NCBI RefSeq assembly: GCF_010365285.1
Contig: NZ_CP048286.1
Coordinates: forward strand, 1,040,001-1,104,000
Length of the DNA stretch: 64,000 nucleotides
Reading direction: 5' to 3'
Source: Paenibacillus rhizovicinus
GTDB lineage: Bacteria; Bacillota; Bacilli; Paenibacillales; Paenibacillaceae
The position numbers and the translations under genes are program-made. Numbering within the stretch: the stretch's first letter is position 1; each line of letters begins with the position of its first letter. The notes under the pieces are model-generated. The model had not been told where the DNA came from, ran no database searches, and saw nothing but the letters and a program-made list of their open reading frames with translations. Below are positions 25,351 through 33,209 of this stretch, in pieces.

Positions 25351-26247
25351 TCAGAGCCGCTTGGCACGCGGATGAGCGAGCTGATAGACGTCCTTAATGC
25401 GCGTCTTCGCTTGCTGCACATACTTTTGCGTCGTCTGCAGACCGGCATGTCCCATCATTTCCTGGACGGAATGAAGGTCAGCCCCGTTCTGCAGCAGATG
25501 CGACGCGAACGCATGTCGCAGCGAGTGCGGCGTCAGCTCGCTGCCGATTCCCGCTTCCGACGCGTATTTCTTCATGATTTTCCAGAAGCCTTGACGGGTC
25601 ATCCGGCCTCCCTGCCTGTTCAGGAACAACGCTTCGCCGCCATTCTTCGCAAGCTGCGGCCGAACGTCTCCCAGATACGACGTCAGCGCGTCGGCCGCGG
25701 CGCCGCCCAGCGGGATAATCCGCTCTTTCGCTTTCGCGTCCATGCAGCGTATGAAGCCCAGCATCAGCTGGACATGCTCAAGATCCAATGAAATAAGTTC
25801 AGAGACGCGCATGCCCGTCGCGTACAGCAGCTCCAGCATCGCTTGATCGCGAATGCCCGCGATCGTCGCCGTATCCGGGGCGGCAAGCAGCCGCTCGACC
25901 TCTTCGAGGCTTAGGGCGTCCGGAACGCGCTTGTCCTGCTTCGGCGGCTCCAAATGGAGCGTCGGATTGGCGGTCACGCGTCCAGCCGCAAGCAGATAAT
26001 GAAAAAAGGCGCGGAGAGACACCAGCTGCCTGGAGATGGTCGCAGCCGAGCGGCCCAGGCCTTTCAATTGAAGTACGTATAAAGAAAGATGATGTTTCTG
26101 AATGTCCTGAACGCGGCCTATTCCCTCGCTATCCAAATAGCGTAGCAGCTGCGACAAATCCCGTTCGTACGATTGCAGCGTAAGCGGGGAACGATTGCGG
26201 CTTCCCTGCTGCAGCGAATTAATAAAAGCTTGCACTTGCTCCTTCAT
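25351..26247 (-). CDS. xerD: Tyrosine recombinase XerD
   Basis: XerD resolves chromosome dimers at dif together with XerC/CodV. The 298-residue protein has the N-terminal SAM-like core-binding domain (ending near residue 100) and the catalytic domain: Arg in ATGMRVSEL, Lys in AKAKERIIPLG, His-x-x-Arg in HSLRHAFASHLL, His in MGHAGLQTTQKYV and the Tyr nucleophile in that same stretch. I start it at ATG 26247, nine bases after GAGAGGA; a TTG six codons upstream is also in frame. Its place between yqzK/fur and deoB is conserved (ripX in B. subtilis). Confidence 0.96.
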   Translation of the reverse strand: MKEQVQAFINSLQQGSRNRSPLTLQSYERDLSQLLRYLDSEGIGRVQDIQKHHLSLYVLQLKGLGRSAATISRQLVSLRAFFHYLLAAGRVTANPTLHLEPPKQDKRVPDALSLEEVERLLAAPDTATIAGIRDQAMLELLYATGMRVSELISLDLEHVQLMLGFIRCMDAKAKERIIPLGGAAADALTSYLGDVRPQLAKNGGEALFLNRQGGRMTRQGFWKIMKKYASEAGIGSELTPHSLRHAFASHLLQNGADLHSVQEMMGHAGLQTTQKYVQQAKTRIKDVYQLAHPRAKRL

Positions 26248-26397
26248 TCCATGCGGTCCTCTCAAGGGTGATCCGGCCGTCGCTTCAGCCAGCCACTAGC
26301 TTATTTCAACGGCAAACCGCTGTTTTCCTGCTAAGCAAGGCGGACCGGCCTGCGCCGGCCTTAAGCGGTTTAAGCGAGTTCCTTCCGGTGAAATACC

Positions 26398-26634
26398 CTA
26401 TTCGCCGTACCAATAAAACAGCCGCAGCCGCTCGGCGATGCTGCCGTTCTCACCCTGCTGCTGATCCGACGCTTTAAACACTTTAAGCGCATGGCCCTGC
26501 GGCACGCGATAAGGATCGTCAGGAGCGATCCACACCGCGAGCAGCCTGCACCCGCCGTACATCGTAATGGTGAAGAAGCTGAGCAGCAGCACGAAAATAA
26601 ACCGACGCAGCCATCTGCGCACCGAGACTACCAT
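26398..26634 (-). CDS. yqzK: DUF4227 family membrane protein YqzK
   Basis: The 78-residue protein has an Arg-rich N-terminus (VRRWLRR), one membrane segment (FIFVLLLSFFTITMYGGCRLLAVWI) and a polar C-terminal part ending RLRLFYWYGE. This agrees with the small DUF4227/YqzK family found next to fur and xerD in Bacillales. Function is unknown. The ATG follows AAAGGGGA. Here ald and a protease gene separate it from fur. Confidence 0.85.
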   Translation of the reverse strand: MVVSVRRWLRRFIFVLLLSFFTITMYGGCRLLAVWIAPDDPYRVPQGHALKVFKASDQQQGENGSIAERLRLFYWYGE

Positions 26635-26810
26635 CGACAGCGTCCCCTTTCTCCGCGTGTACGAACAACGACCGGCGCTTCAGGATGCAAGCCCAGGTTG
26701 TCCTTTACAACACCTTATGAGAAGGGAAATCGATTCATGCCTAGGCGCCGGCCCGCATCGGTTCGGGCAAGCGCAATCGCACTAGGGCTGGCGCGCTTGA
26801 GCGGGAGCGG

Positions 26811-27953
26811 CTAGCCCAGCTCCTCGTACGATACGTTCTCGAGAAGCTGACCCAGCTCGACATAAGGCATGCTGACCGCCTCGGCGACTTGCGGATGCGT
26901 AACGCGTCCTTTGTACGTATTGACGCCTTTGCGCAGCGGCTCGTTGTTCGCGACCGCACCGGCTAATCCTTTTCCCGCCAGCTCCAGCGCATACGGCATC
27001 GTTACGTTCGTCAACGCCAGCGTGGACGTGCGAGGCACGGCGCCCGGCATGTTCGCGACGGCATAGTGAAGCACGCCGTGTTTCTCGTATACCGGATCCT
27101 TGTGCGTCGTAACGCGGTCGATCGTCGCAATCGTCCCGCCCTGGTCGACGGCGACATCGACGATAACGGCGCCTTTCTTCATCGTCTTGACCATTTCTTC
27201 CGTGACGAGATGCGGGGCGCGGGCGCCGGGAATGAGCACGGCGCCGATGAGCAGGTCGGCTTTCTTAACCGCGCTTGCAATATTGTAAGCATTCGACATG
27301 AGCGTACCGATTCGGCCGCCGAACACCTCGTCGATATAACGCATCCGATCGGCGCTGCGCTCGAGAATGACGACGCTGGCACCCATGCCGAGCGCGATGC
27401 GCGCCGCATTCGTACCGACGATGCCTCCGCCGAGAATAATGACCTCCGCCGGAGGAACGCCCGGTACGCCGCCAAGCAGAATGCCTCTGCCGCCGTAGAA
27501 CGCCTCGAGAAACTGCGAACCGACCTGGACGGCCATCCGTCCGGCCACCTCGCTCATCGGCGTCAGCAGCGGCAAGCTGCCATTCGGCATCTGGATCGTT
27601 TCGTACGCCACGCCGGAAACCCGCTTATCGACGAGCGCTTTCGTTAATTCGGGCGCCGCCGCGAGATGCAAGTACGTAAACAACAGCAAGCCCTCGCGAA
27701 AATAACCGAATTCTTCGGGCAGCGGCTCTTTGACCTTCATGATCATTTCGGCACGCGCCCATACGTCGCCGGCTTCGGGCAGAATCGCCGCTCCCTCCGC
27801 CGCGTACGCCTCGTCCGTAAAACTGCTTCCTTCTCCGGCGCCGCTTTGAACGACGACCTCGTGCCCGGCCGACTTCAACATCGCCGCTCCGGCAGGAGTC
27901 AGCGCGACGCGGTACTCGCTTGCTTTGATTTCCTTCGGCACGCCAATGATCAT
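26811..27953 (-). CDS. ald: Alanine dehydrogenase
   Basis: Ald reversibly deaminates L-alanine to pyruvate and ammonia with NAD; in Bacillus it is needed for growth on alanine and for normal sporulation (spoVN). The 380-residue protein begins [20 protein letters not shown], with the substrate-binding Arg in YRVALTP. It has the NAD-binding motif [19 protein letters not shown] and the catalytic His/Asp region in [15 protein letters not shown]. The start is ATG 27953 with AGGGAG six bases upstream; the frame is open eight codons further. It has no close partner: the gene upstream is divergent. Confidence 0.96.
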   Translation of the reverse strand: MIIGVPKEIKASEYRVALTPAGAAMLKSAGHEVVVQSGAGEGSSFTDEAYAAEGAAILPEAGDVWARAEMIMKVKEPLPEEFGYFREGLLLFTYLHLAAAPELTKALVDKRVSGVAYETIQMPNGSLPLLTPMSEVAGRMAVQVGSQFLEAFYGGRGILLGGVPGVPPAEVIILGGGIVGTNAARIALGMGASVVILERSADRMRYIDEVFGGRIGTLMSNAYNIASAVKKADLLIGAVLIPGARAPHLVTEEMVKTMKKGAVIVDVAVDQGGTIATIDRVTTHKDPVYEKHGVLHYAVANMPGAVPRTSTLALTNVTMPYALELAGKGLAGAVANNEPLRKGVNTYKGRVTHPQVAEAVSMPYVELGQLLENVSYEELG

Positions 27954-28224
27954 ATGCATCTCCCTCTCCAGTTCCATGCTTCATCATATACACGCAGAGG
28001 ACGGGTTGACAGTCCTCGCTGATACCTTTTCCCCGGCTGTCATAAAATATGTACCCTATCAGGCGCCTGCCCAAGCCCTTGTACGCATGCCTCCATACAC
28101 TGGTGTAACGGCTTCGTTCGCTTCAAGGTACGTGTCAATCCGAATACAGATCAGCTTGCTATACGTTGGCGATTTCCGAAGATCATATCATTCAAGTTTG
28201 CCTATCGTTAAAGGAGGAACGGCC

Positions 28225-29574
28225 TTGCCAAAGGTGGAGAAGCTGCTGCTTAGCTGCTCGACAGCCCGATCGACATCGCATACGTCACGAAAGCTCATTA
28301 GCTTCAAGCGGCAGGATCAATATGCGAGATGCATGCGGCAGCTGGCGAATTACGGGATCAAGCCACTCAAGAGCATTCAAAAGGGACGCGTCATCGTTTG
28401 CCATATCGACGGCCGGCGCAGCGATAAGCTGCGAAAGCTGGCCCGGCATCCGGACGTGAGTTACGTCGAGCCGGACTTCAAAGTGCATGCGCACGGCATC
28501 GTTTCCGGGAACGGGATGGGAAAAGGCAGCGGCGGCGGTTCAAAGCTGTCCATTTCGGGAGCCCGCAAGTCGTCCTCCTCCCCTTACTTGAAACGAAATC
28601 TTCGGACGCAGACGAAAAGGGCTCGCGTTCGAGCGGACTCCGGCGACGTGCAGGCGTCTTGGAACATCAGTCAGGTGCAAGCTCATAAAGTGTGGCCATC
28701 GACGCGCGGTAGCGCCGCCAGCATCGGGATCATCGACACCGGCATCGGCAAGCATCCCGACTTGCGCGTATCCGGCGGCGTCAATACGATGGGCGGATCT
28801 TCGTATGCAGACGACCACGGACACGGCACGCATGTCGCGGGCATCGCCGCTTCCCTCGGCAAGAACGGCTTGTCTCCGGGGGTTGCCCCGAACGCGAAGC
28901 TCTATGCGGTCAAGGCGCTGGACGCGAACGGCGCCGGCTATGTATCCGATCTCATCAAAGGAATCGAATGGTGCATCAAGAAGAACATCAAAGTCATCAA
29001 CATGAGCCTCGGCCTCGCCGGCGAAACGAGCTCCGCGCTGAAGGAAGCCGTCCAGCGGGCGCGCAAGAACGGCATTACCGTCGTCGCCTCCGCGGGCAAC
29101 GACGGGCCGTCGAATAAACAGGGCATCGACCAGCCCGCACGATATACGGATGCGATTGCGGTAGCAGCCTCCACGCGCGGCGGCAAAGTCGCCGATTACA
29201 GCAGCAGAGGCTACGGCATCGACGTCACCGCCCCGGGGAGCTTCATTAAATCGGCCCGTCCGGGCGGCGGTTATGCCATCATGTCCGGTACCAGCATGTC
29301 TTGTCCGCATGTCGCTGGCGGGGTGGCGCTGCTGAAATCGCTCCAGCCCAATCTGACGGCTTACGGCATCAAGAAGCGCTTGCGCTCGACGGCCAAGAAA
29401 ATATCGGGGTACGGCACGCGCTCCCAGGGCTACGGCGTGATGCAGCTGTTTGCCGCTTCCGGCCTATCCGAAAGCGACAACGGAACCGAAGCCAGCCGAA
29501 CTAGCCGCAAAGCCCGCGGCGCGGCCACAGCCAGCCGCTCCGGTCGCAAGAGCCGGAAGAACGGCCGCAGTTAA
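28225..29574 (+). CDS. Subtilisin-like serine protease (S8) without evident signal peptide
   Basis: The product is a 449-residue subtilase with the full catalytic set: Asp171 in GIIDTGIGKHPD, His200 in DHGHGTHVAGIA, oxyanion Asn292 in SAGNDGPSN and Ser357 in SGTSMSCPHVAGG. Residues about 50-90 (GRVIVCHIDGRR...HPDVSYVEPDF) look like an I9-type inhibitory propeptide. The start is TTG 28225, seven bases after AAAGGAGG, and the N-terminus (PKVEKLLLSCSTARS) is not a signal peptide. The linker around residues 90-130 is Gly/Ser-rich and the last 40 residues are strongly basic (SRKARG...SGRKSRKNGRS). It is a plus-strand gene between ald and fur, absent from that position in B. subtilis. It could be intracellular, spore-associated or exported by another route. 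Confidence 0.9.
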   Translation: MPKVEKLLLSCSTARSTSHTSRKLISFKRQDQYARCMRQLANYGIKPLKSIQKGRVIVCHIDGRRSDKLRKLARHPDVSYVEPDFKVHAHGIVSGNGMGKGSGGGSKLSISGARKSSSSPYLKRNLRTQTKRARVRADSGDVQASWNISQVQAHKVWPSTRGSAASIGIIDTGIGKHPDLRVSGGVNTMGGSSYADDHGHGTHVAGIAASLGKNGLSPGVAPNAKLYAVKALDANGAGYVSDLIKGIEWCIKKNIKVINMSLGLAGETSSALKEAVQRARKNGITVVASAGNDGPSNKQGIDQPARYTDAIAVAASTRGGKVADYSSRGYGIDVTAPGSFIKSARPGGGYAIMSGTSMSCPHVAGGVALLKSLQPNLTAYGIKKRLRSTAKKISGYGTRSQGYGVMQLFAASGLSESDNGTEASRTSRKARGAATASRSGRKSRKNGRS

Positions 29575-29661
29575 AACGCTGCGGTATGCTTTGCTGAATG
29601 GCTTCATCGCGCGGTGACAATCGGGAACGTCAGCGCCTCGCCTCAACGCCGAAAAAGGCGA

Positions 29662-29722
29662 CAAAAAACTCCCTTTACAGCGGCGCCCAGTCCATAGACT
29701 GCGCACCCTGCTTGAGGGAGTT
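29662..29722 (-). terminator. Intrinsic terminator after fur
   Basis: AACTCCCT, starting at the fur stop codon, pairs with AGGGAGTT followed by TTTT on the minus strand. An internal GCGCAGTC/GACTGGGCGC hairpin sits in the loop. It also faces the 3' end of the convergent protease gene. Confidence 0.8.
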
Positions 29723-30188
29723 ATTCTTGCTCCGGTTTTGGCAGATTGTTCTTCGCTCTGCAATTCTTGCAAACGCCTTGGAAGTCCAGCCGGTGATCGA
29801 CGACCGTAAAGCCGTACTCCCGCTCCAGCCGTTCTTCGAGCGGACCAAGCCAATCTTCTAATATTTCACTCATCGTGCCGCACTGCACGCAGATGAGGTG
29901 ATGGTGATGATGCTTATTATTGTCCGTTCGCAAATCGTAACGGGCAACGCCGTCACCGAAATTCAACTTCTCCACGACATGTAGCTCACTTAGCAGCTCC
30001 AGCGTGCGATATACGGTGGCCAGCCCGATCTCAGGCGCTATGTCCTTTACGAGCATGAACACATCTTCAGCGCTCAGATGATCCGCTTCGTTCTCCAAAA
30101 GCACGCGAACTGTAGCTTCCCGCTGCGGAGTAAGCTTGTACCCCTGCGACTGCAGCTGCTGCTTGATCTTATCAATCCGGGATTCCAT
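29721..30188 (-). CDS. fur: Fur-family metal-responsive repressor
   Basis: Fur represses iron-uptake genes when bound to ferrous iron. The 155-residue protein has a winged helix (YKLTPQREATVRVLLENE, EIGLATVYRTLELL) and a dimerisation domain with the metal-site motif HHHHHLICVQCG and the structural zinc cysteines in VCKNC. The order spoIIM-fur-xerD is as in B. subtilis, which favours Fur over PerR or Zur. The ATG has only a modest ribosome site (CGAGGGGGAAAG). A sigma-A-like promoter and a PerR/Fur-like palindrome lie upstream. Confidence 0.93.
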   Translation of the reverse strand: MESRIDKIKQQLQSQGYKLTPQREATVRVLLENEADHLSAEDVFMLVKDIAPEIGLATVYRTLELLSELHVVEKLNFGDGVARYDLRTDNNKHHHHHLICVQCGTMSEILEDWLGPLEERLEREYGFTVVDHRLDFQGVCKNCRAKNNLPKPEQE

Positions 30189-30241
30189 CGCTTTCCCCCT
30201 CGCAACTTGACTTGAGCCGGAACCGGTTAGTTTCAGCTTTA

Positions 30242-30291
30242 ATTATAGGTGCTTCTATCGGGGAAAGTCAATTATTTTAGAATGATTCCAA
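30242..30291 (-). promoter_or_regulatory. Sigma-A promoter of fur with PerR/Fur-like palindrome
   Basis: On the minus strand TTGACT (30271-30266), 18 bases, TATAAT (30247-30242). Just upstream, TTAGAATGATTCCAA on the plus strand (30277-30291) is a near-perfect inverted repeat, matching the per-box pattern TTATAATnATTATAA at 12 of 15 positions (the central n counted as a match). It overlaps the spoIIM stop codon. PerR regulates fur in B. subtilis. Confidence 0.55.
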
Positions 30292-30930
30292 TTGACCGTT
30301 GACATCATTAACCAGCGGTACAGCCCACTTTAACAGGATCGGCGTCAAGTACGACTCTACTAAAGCGGCGGCAATCAAGAGAACCAGCATGATAGCTGCC
30401 GTAGCCGTAAACGAGAGCAGCGGCCGGCCCAGCGGGCCGAAACGGCCGAGAAACCTGCTCTTGACGACATGGACGCCGAAGGTGACGGCGGATACGCTCG
30501 CGATCAGGAAAGCCGGCACGGCGATCAGGTTGACCGGCGCTACGGAAGCCAGCGAGAACACCAGCCCTTTCCATGCGTATTCCCGGACAAGCATGCCGAT
30601 CGCGAAGCCGACGAGCACGCCTTTCAGAAAGTCGAGCGCCAGCACGAACGGCAATCCGACGACGGTCAGCCCCAGCACCCAGACGATCAGCAGCCATTTG
30701 GCCTGAAACCAGGCGCGGTCGGCGAACGTCTCGCTTCCCTGCTGCAGCGTTCCGTTCTGAATATGCACGATGAACTGCTGCACGTCGTCCGACAAATCCT
30801 GCTGCTGGCCCAGCGTAAGCGCATTGACCATCAGCGCGCCGAACACGACGCCGACAACGAAGAGCACGAACACAAACACATATAGCGACAATCGATCCTT
30901 CGCGGACGATTGAAGCGCGGAAGTTCGCAT
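30277..30930 (-). CDS. spoIIM: Stage II sporulation protein M
   Basis: SpoIIM is the membrane scaffold of the SpoIIDMP peptidoglycan-degrading complex that drives engulfment. The 217-residue protein is polytopic, with about five membrane segments starting at LYVFVFVLFVVGVVFGALMV and including FLKGVLVGFAIGMLVREYAW, the typical family block. The start is ATG 30930, eight bases after GGAGG; a TTG five codons earlier contains that ribosome site and is unlikely. A sigma-E-like promoter precedes it at 30959-30987, as expected for a mother-cell gene. Confidence 0.94.
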   Translation of the reverse strand: MRTSALQSSAKDRLSLYVFVFVLFVVGVVFGALMVNALTLGQQQDLSDDVQQFIVHIQNGTLQQGSETFADRAWFQAKWLLIVWVLGLTVVGLPFVLALDFLKGVLVGFAIGMLVREYAWKGLVFSLASVAPVNLIAVPAFLIASVSAVTFGVHVVKSRFLGRFGPLGRPLLSFTATAAIMLVLLIAAALVESYLTPILLKWAVPLVNDVNGQLESF

Positions 30931-30958
30931 GGCATACGCCTCCAATAAGAATTGGTAC

Positions 30959-30987
30959 AGTGTATGTCCAAGCTCCCTCCGCTATGA
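30959..30987 (-). promoter_or_regulatory. Sigma-E-like promoter for spoIIM
   Basis: On the minus strand TCATAGC (30987-30981), 14 bases, CATACACT (30966-30959). The -10 matches the sigma-E CATACAAT at 7 of 8 bases and the -35 matches kmATATT at 5 of 7. Confidence 0.65.
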
Positions 30988-31013
30988 CGTTTATTCCTCG
31001 TACGCCGCTTTCC

Positions 31014-32216
31014 TTAAGGACGTTTGGCGACCTTGCCGTACTTGCCGCCTCCGCCGGTTTCAAGCGCAAGCGTGCCGATGCGGGCCGATACGATCATCGC
31101 CGCCGCCGATTCGCCCGCCGTCTCGGCGATCTCCGCTTCCGAGGCATCGTGAAGGATGTTCATTTCCGTGCCGAATCGTTCCAGCAGCTTGTCCAGCGTC
31201 TTCCGTCCGATGCCGGGAACGAATTCCAGCGGCACTTGATAGACGTACGGGGGCCGGGTATCCGGTATATACGGCGACTTGCGTCCCGCCTGTTCGGCGA
31301 GCTCCATAATGCGATCCAGAACGCCCCTGACTTGCTTCTGGCTGCCGCACTGGGCGCAGCGTTCATGGTCCTGCTCTTCGGCCAGCGAACCGCAATTCAG
31401 GCAGTAGGTCCGATGGTATTTGCCAAGAACGGGATTCAGCCCGTAATTGGCCGCGATTCCACGCCCTTCATCGCCCCGCAGCGCGAGCGCAAGCTCCCGG
31501 AAGGACGGTTCGGCAAGGCGCAGCTCGTTATATTCCCGTCCGATCTTCGCAAGCGAATGCGCGTCCGAATTCGTCACGAACGGAAAGCTGTCCAAGCCGT
31601 GAATGAATCCTGCCATCCGGCTGTCGGAGCTGAGCCCCAGCTCTACGGCATCCACGATGCCTGGATCCAGCGTATCCTCCAGCTTGTCGGAACAGCTGCC
31701 GAACAAGCTCTTATGCGGCGTGAAAATATGGGCAGGCACGAACAAGCCGCCCCTGCCCTTGACTTCCTCTTGCAGCTCGCGAGCCGGCACATACAAACGT
31801 TGCGAGCTCAGCTGCACGTTGCGCATATGTTTCGAGAGCCATGACGTGAAATCCCGCATCGCCGCGAAATCCGGCATATACGCCAGATGATGGGCGATCC
31901 CGAAACCGGCGTCCCGCACCTCGATCTCCGCGCCGAGCAGGATGACGGTATCCCGGTACCGGATGCCCCCGCCTTCGGCTTCGGTCATTTCGCCGGTCAG
32001 CAGCAGCTCTTCGATATCCCGCTGCACGCCGGGAGAGTGGCAGTCGATAACGCCGAGCAGGCTGATGCCTTTGCGCACCGCGGCTTCGTGGGCGATGTTC
32101 CGGAACGTCAGGTCGCGGCTACCGCTAATCTTGACGGGCTCCCCGCGCTCTGTGCGTCCAATATGAAGGTGCAGGTCCGCGAAAACCCGCTTCAGCGAAG
32201 CCGCTTGGCGTGTCAT
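31014..32216 (-). CDS. Endonuclease Q family DNA repair nuclease
   Basis: Endonuclease Q proteins cut DNA 5' to deaminated bases and abasic sites. The 400-residue product has the expected build: a PHP-type metal domain (VFADLHLHIG, GVIDCHSPG, HHLAYMP, FVTNSDAHS), a zinc finger (YCLNCGSLAEEQDHERCAQCG) and a helix-hairpin-helix near the C-terminus (PLEFVPGIGRKTLDKLLERFG). The ATG follows GGGGGAG and comes one base after the nudF stop TAA plus two bases, so the pair is a tight operon. A counterpart (yqxK) lies near nudF in B. subtilis. Pairing with a Nudix enzyme suggests a nucleotide-damage theme, which is inference. Confidence 0.85.
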   Translation of the reverse strand: MTRQAASLKRVFADLHLHIGRTERGEPVKISGSRDLTFRNIAHEAAVRKGISLLGVIDCHSPGVQRDIEELLLTGEMTEAEGGGIRYRDTVILLGAEIEVRDAGFGIAHHLAYMPDFAAMRDFTSWLSKHMRNVQLSSQRLYVPARELQEEVKGRGGLFVPAHIFTPHKSLFGSCSDKLEDTLDPGIVDAVELGLSSDSRMAGFIHGLDSFPFVTNSDAHSLAKIGREYNELRLAEPSFRELALALRGDEGRGIAANYGLNPVLGKYHRTYCLNCGSLAEEQDHERCAQCGSQKQVRGVLDRIMELAEQAGRKSPYIPDTRPPYVYQVPLEFVPGIGRKTLDKLLERFGTEMNILHDASEAEIAETAGESAAAMIVSARIGTLALETGGGGKYGKVAKRP

Positions 32217-32219
32217 CGT

Positions 32220-32777
32220 TTAAATCTCCCCCGTGAGGCGGTAGATATGCCAAGCATACACCGCCAGCACGGTTTTGGCGTCGCTGATGCGCTCTTCCTT
32301 GATATACTGCTGTGCCTGCTCGAACGTAATGGCTTCCACGGCCAGAAACTCGTCTTCGTCCGGCGCGCTTTCCCCCTTCGTCAGATCCTCTGCGATGTAA
32401 AGGTATAGCTTCTCGTCAGCGAATCCCGGCGACGTGTAGAAAGCGCTCAGCGGACGAAGCTTGCCCGCACGGTAGCCCGTCTCCTCCTCCAGCTCGCGCG
32501 CCGCGGCGACCATGGGATCTTCGCCGGCATCCAATTTCCCTGCCGGAATTTCGATTTGGAATTTCTCCATGGGCTTCCGATATTGCTCCACCACGAGCAT
32601 CTTGCCTTCGATCAGCGCCAGCACCGCAGCCGCTCCGGGATGACGGACGATTTCTCGCGTCGCCGTGCCTCCGTTAGGCAGCTGAATCGTATCCACTTGC
32701 AGCGAAATGATTTTCCCTTGAAAAATCGATTCCGTCTTGACGGTTACTTCTTGGTACTGTTCGGTTTTTTCCAGCAT
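32220..32777 (-). CDS. nudF: ADP-ribose pyrophosphatase (Nudix)
   Basis: NudF hydrolyses ADP-ribose to AMP and ribose-5-phosphate. The 185-residue protein has the Nudix box from GKLDAGE to RELEEETGY and the N-terminal beta-strand block IFQGKIISLQVDTIQLP typical of the ADPRase group. The ATG follows AAGGGAGAG. It is the first gene of a two-gene unit with endonuclease Q and is divergent from the mciZ-like gene; the 111-base gap serves both. Confidence 0.94.
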   Translation of the reverse strand: MLEKTEQYQEVTVKTESIFQGKIISLQVDTIQLPNGGTATREIVRHPGAAAVLALIEGKMLVVEQYRKPMEKFQIEIPAGKLDAGEDPMVAAARELEEETGYRAGKLRPLSAFYTSPGFADEKLYLYIAEDLTKGESAPDEDEFLAVEAITFEQAQQYIKEERISDAKTVLAVYAWHIYRLTGEI

Positions 32778-32827
32778 ATGCGAATCTCTCCCTTGGTATC
32801 GGTATCGATCGGATGATATGGATCATT

Positions 32828-32856
32828 GCATAACTTGTCCGCTTGCGGCATATCTT
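32828..32856 (+). promoter_or_regulatory. Sigma-E-like promoter for the mciZ-like gene
   Basis: GCATAACT (32828-32835), 13 bases, CATATCTT (32849-32856). Similarity to the sigma-E pattern is partial. The start codon is 33 bases downstream. In B. subtilis mciZ is expressed in the mother cell under sigma-E. Confidence 0.4.
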
Positions 32857-32888
32857 CTATCAAAACAGCTATTAAGGGGTGCGCGACG

Positions 32889-33047
32889 ATGAAACAATAT
32901 ATCGTGAACAGCCGATTGACGCTTGTGGGCAAGGCTTGGGAAATCCGTCATCAGTTGAAGCTGCTAAGCAAAACCGGCTCGAAAACCGCCCTCGCCCTGC
33001 CTGCGCCGACGTTGGGCGAATTTCTGAAAAACTCCCGTTCGCGCTAA
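32889..33047 (+). CDS. mciZ: MciZ-like inhibitor of FtsZ assembly
   Basis: MciZ is a mother-cell peptide that caps FtsZ filaments and stops a second division during sporulation. This 52-residue product has TLVGKAWEIRHQLKLL at residues 11-26, matching the core VLVGKAWEIRAKLK I recall for the 40-residue B. subtilis peptide. Here a 12-residue longer tail (LALPAPTLGEFLKNSRSR) follows. The start is ATG 32889 after AAGGGGTG; 21 upstream in-frame codons are noncoding leader. The position next to nudF also matches B. subtilis. The function is inferred from the motif and place. Confidence 0.85.
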   Translation: MKQYIVNSRLTLVGKAWEIRHQLKLLSKTGSKTALALPAPTLGEFLKNSRSR

Positions 33048-33209
33048 CGAAACGACATTGCCGGAGTCGGCTCCAATGATACTCCAATGATATCAGTGCC
33101 AAATAGGGACCAATGCAGTTCGCCATATAGGTTCAAAAATAGGGGCAGCTCGAGCGTAGAAAATCTCTACAGCTTCGAAGGTTGCCCCTTTCTGATGATA
33201 ATAATCGGC

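Noticed and set aside
25351..26247. Integrase of a mobile element
   Set aside because: The recombinase is XerD by length, motifs and conserved place beside deoB and yqzK; no attachment sites or mobile genes are near.
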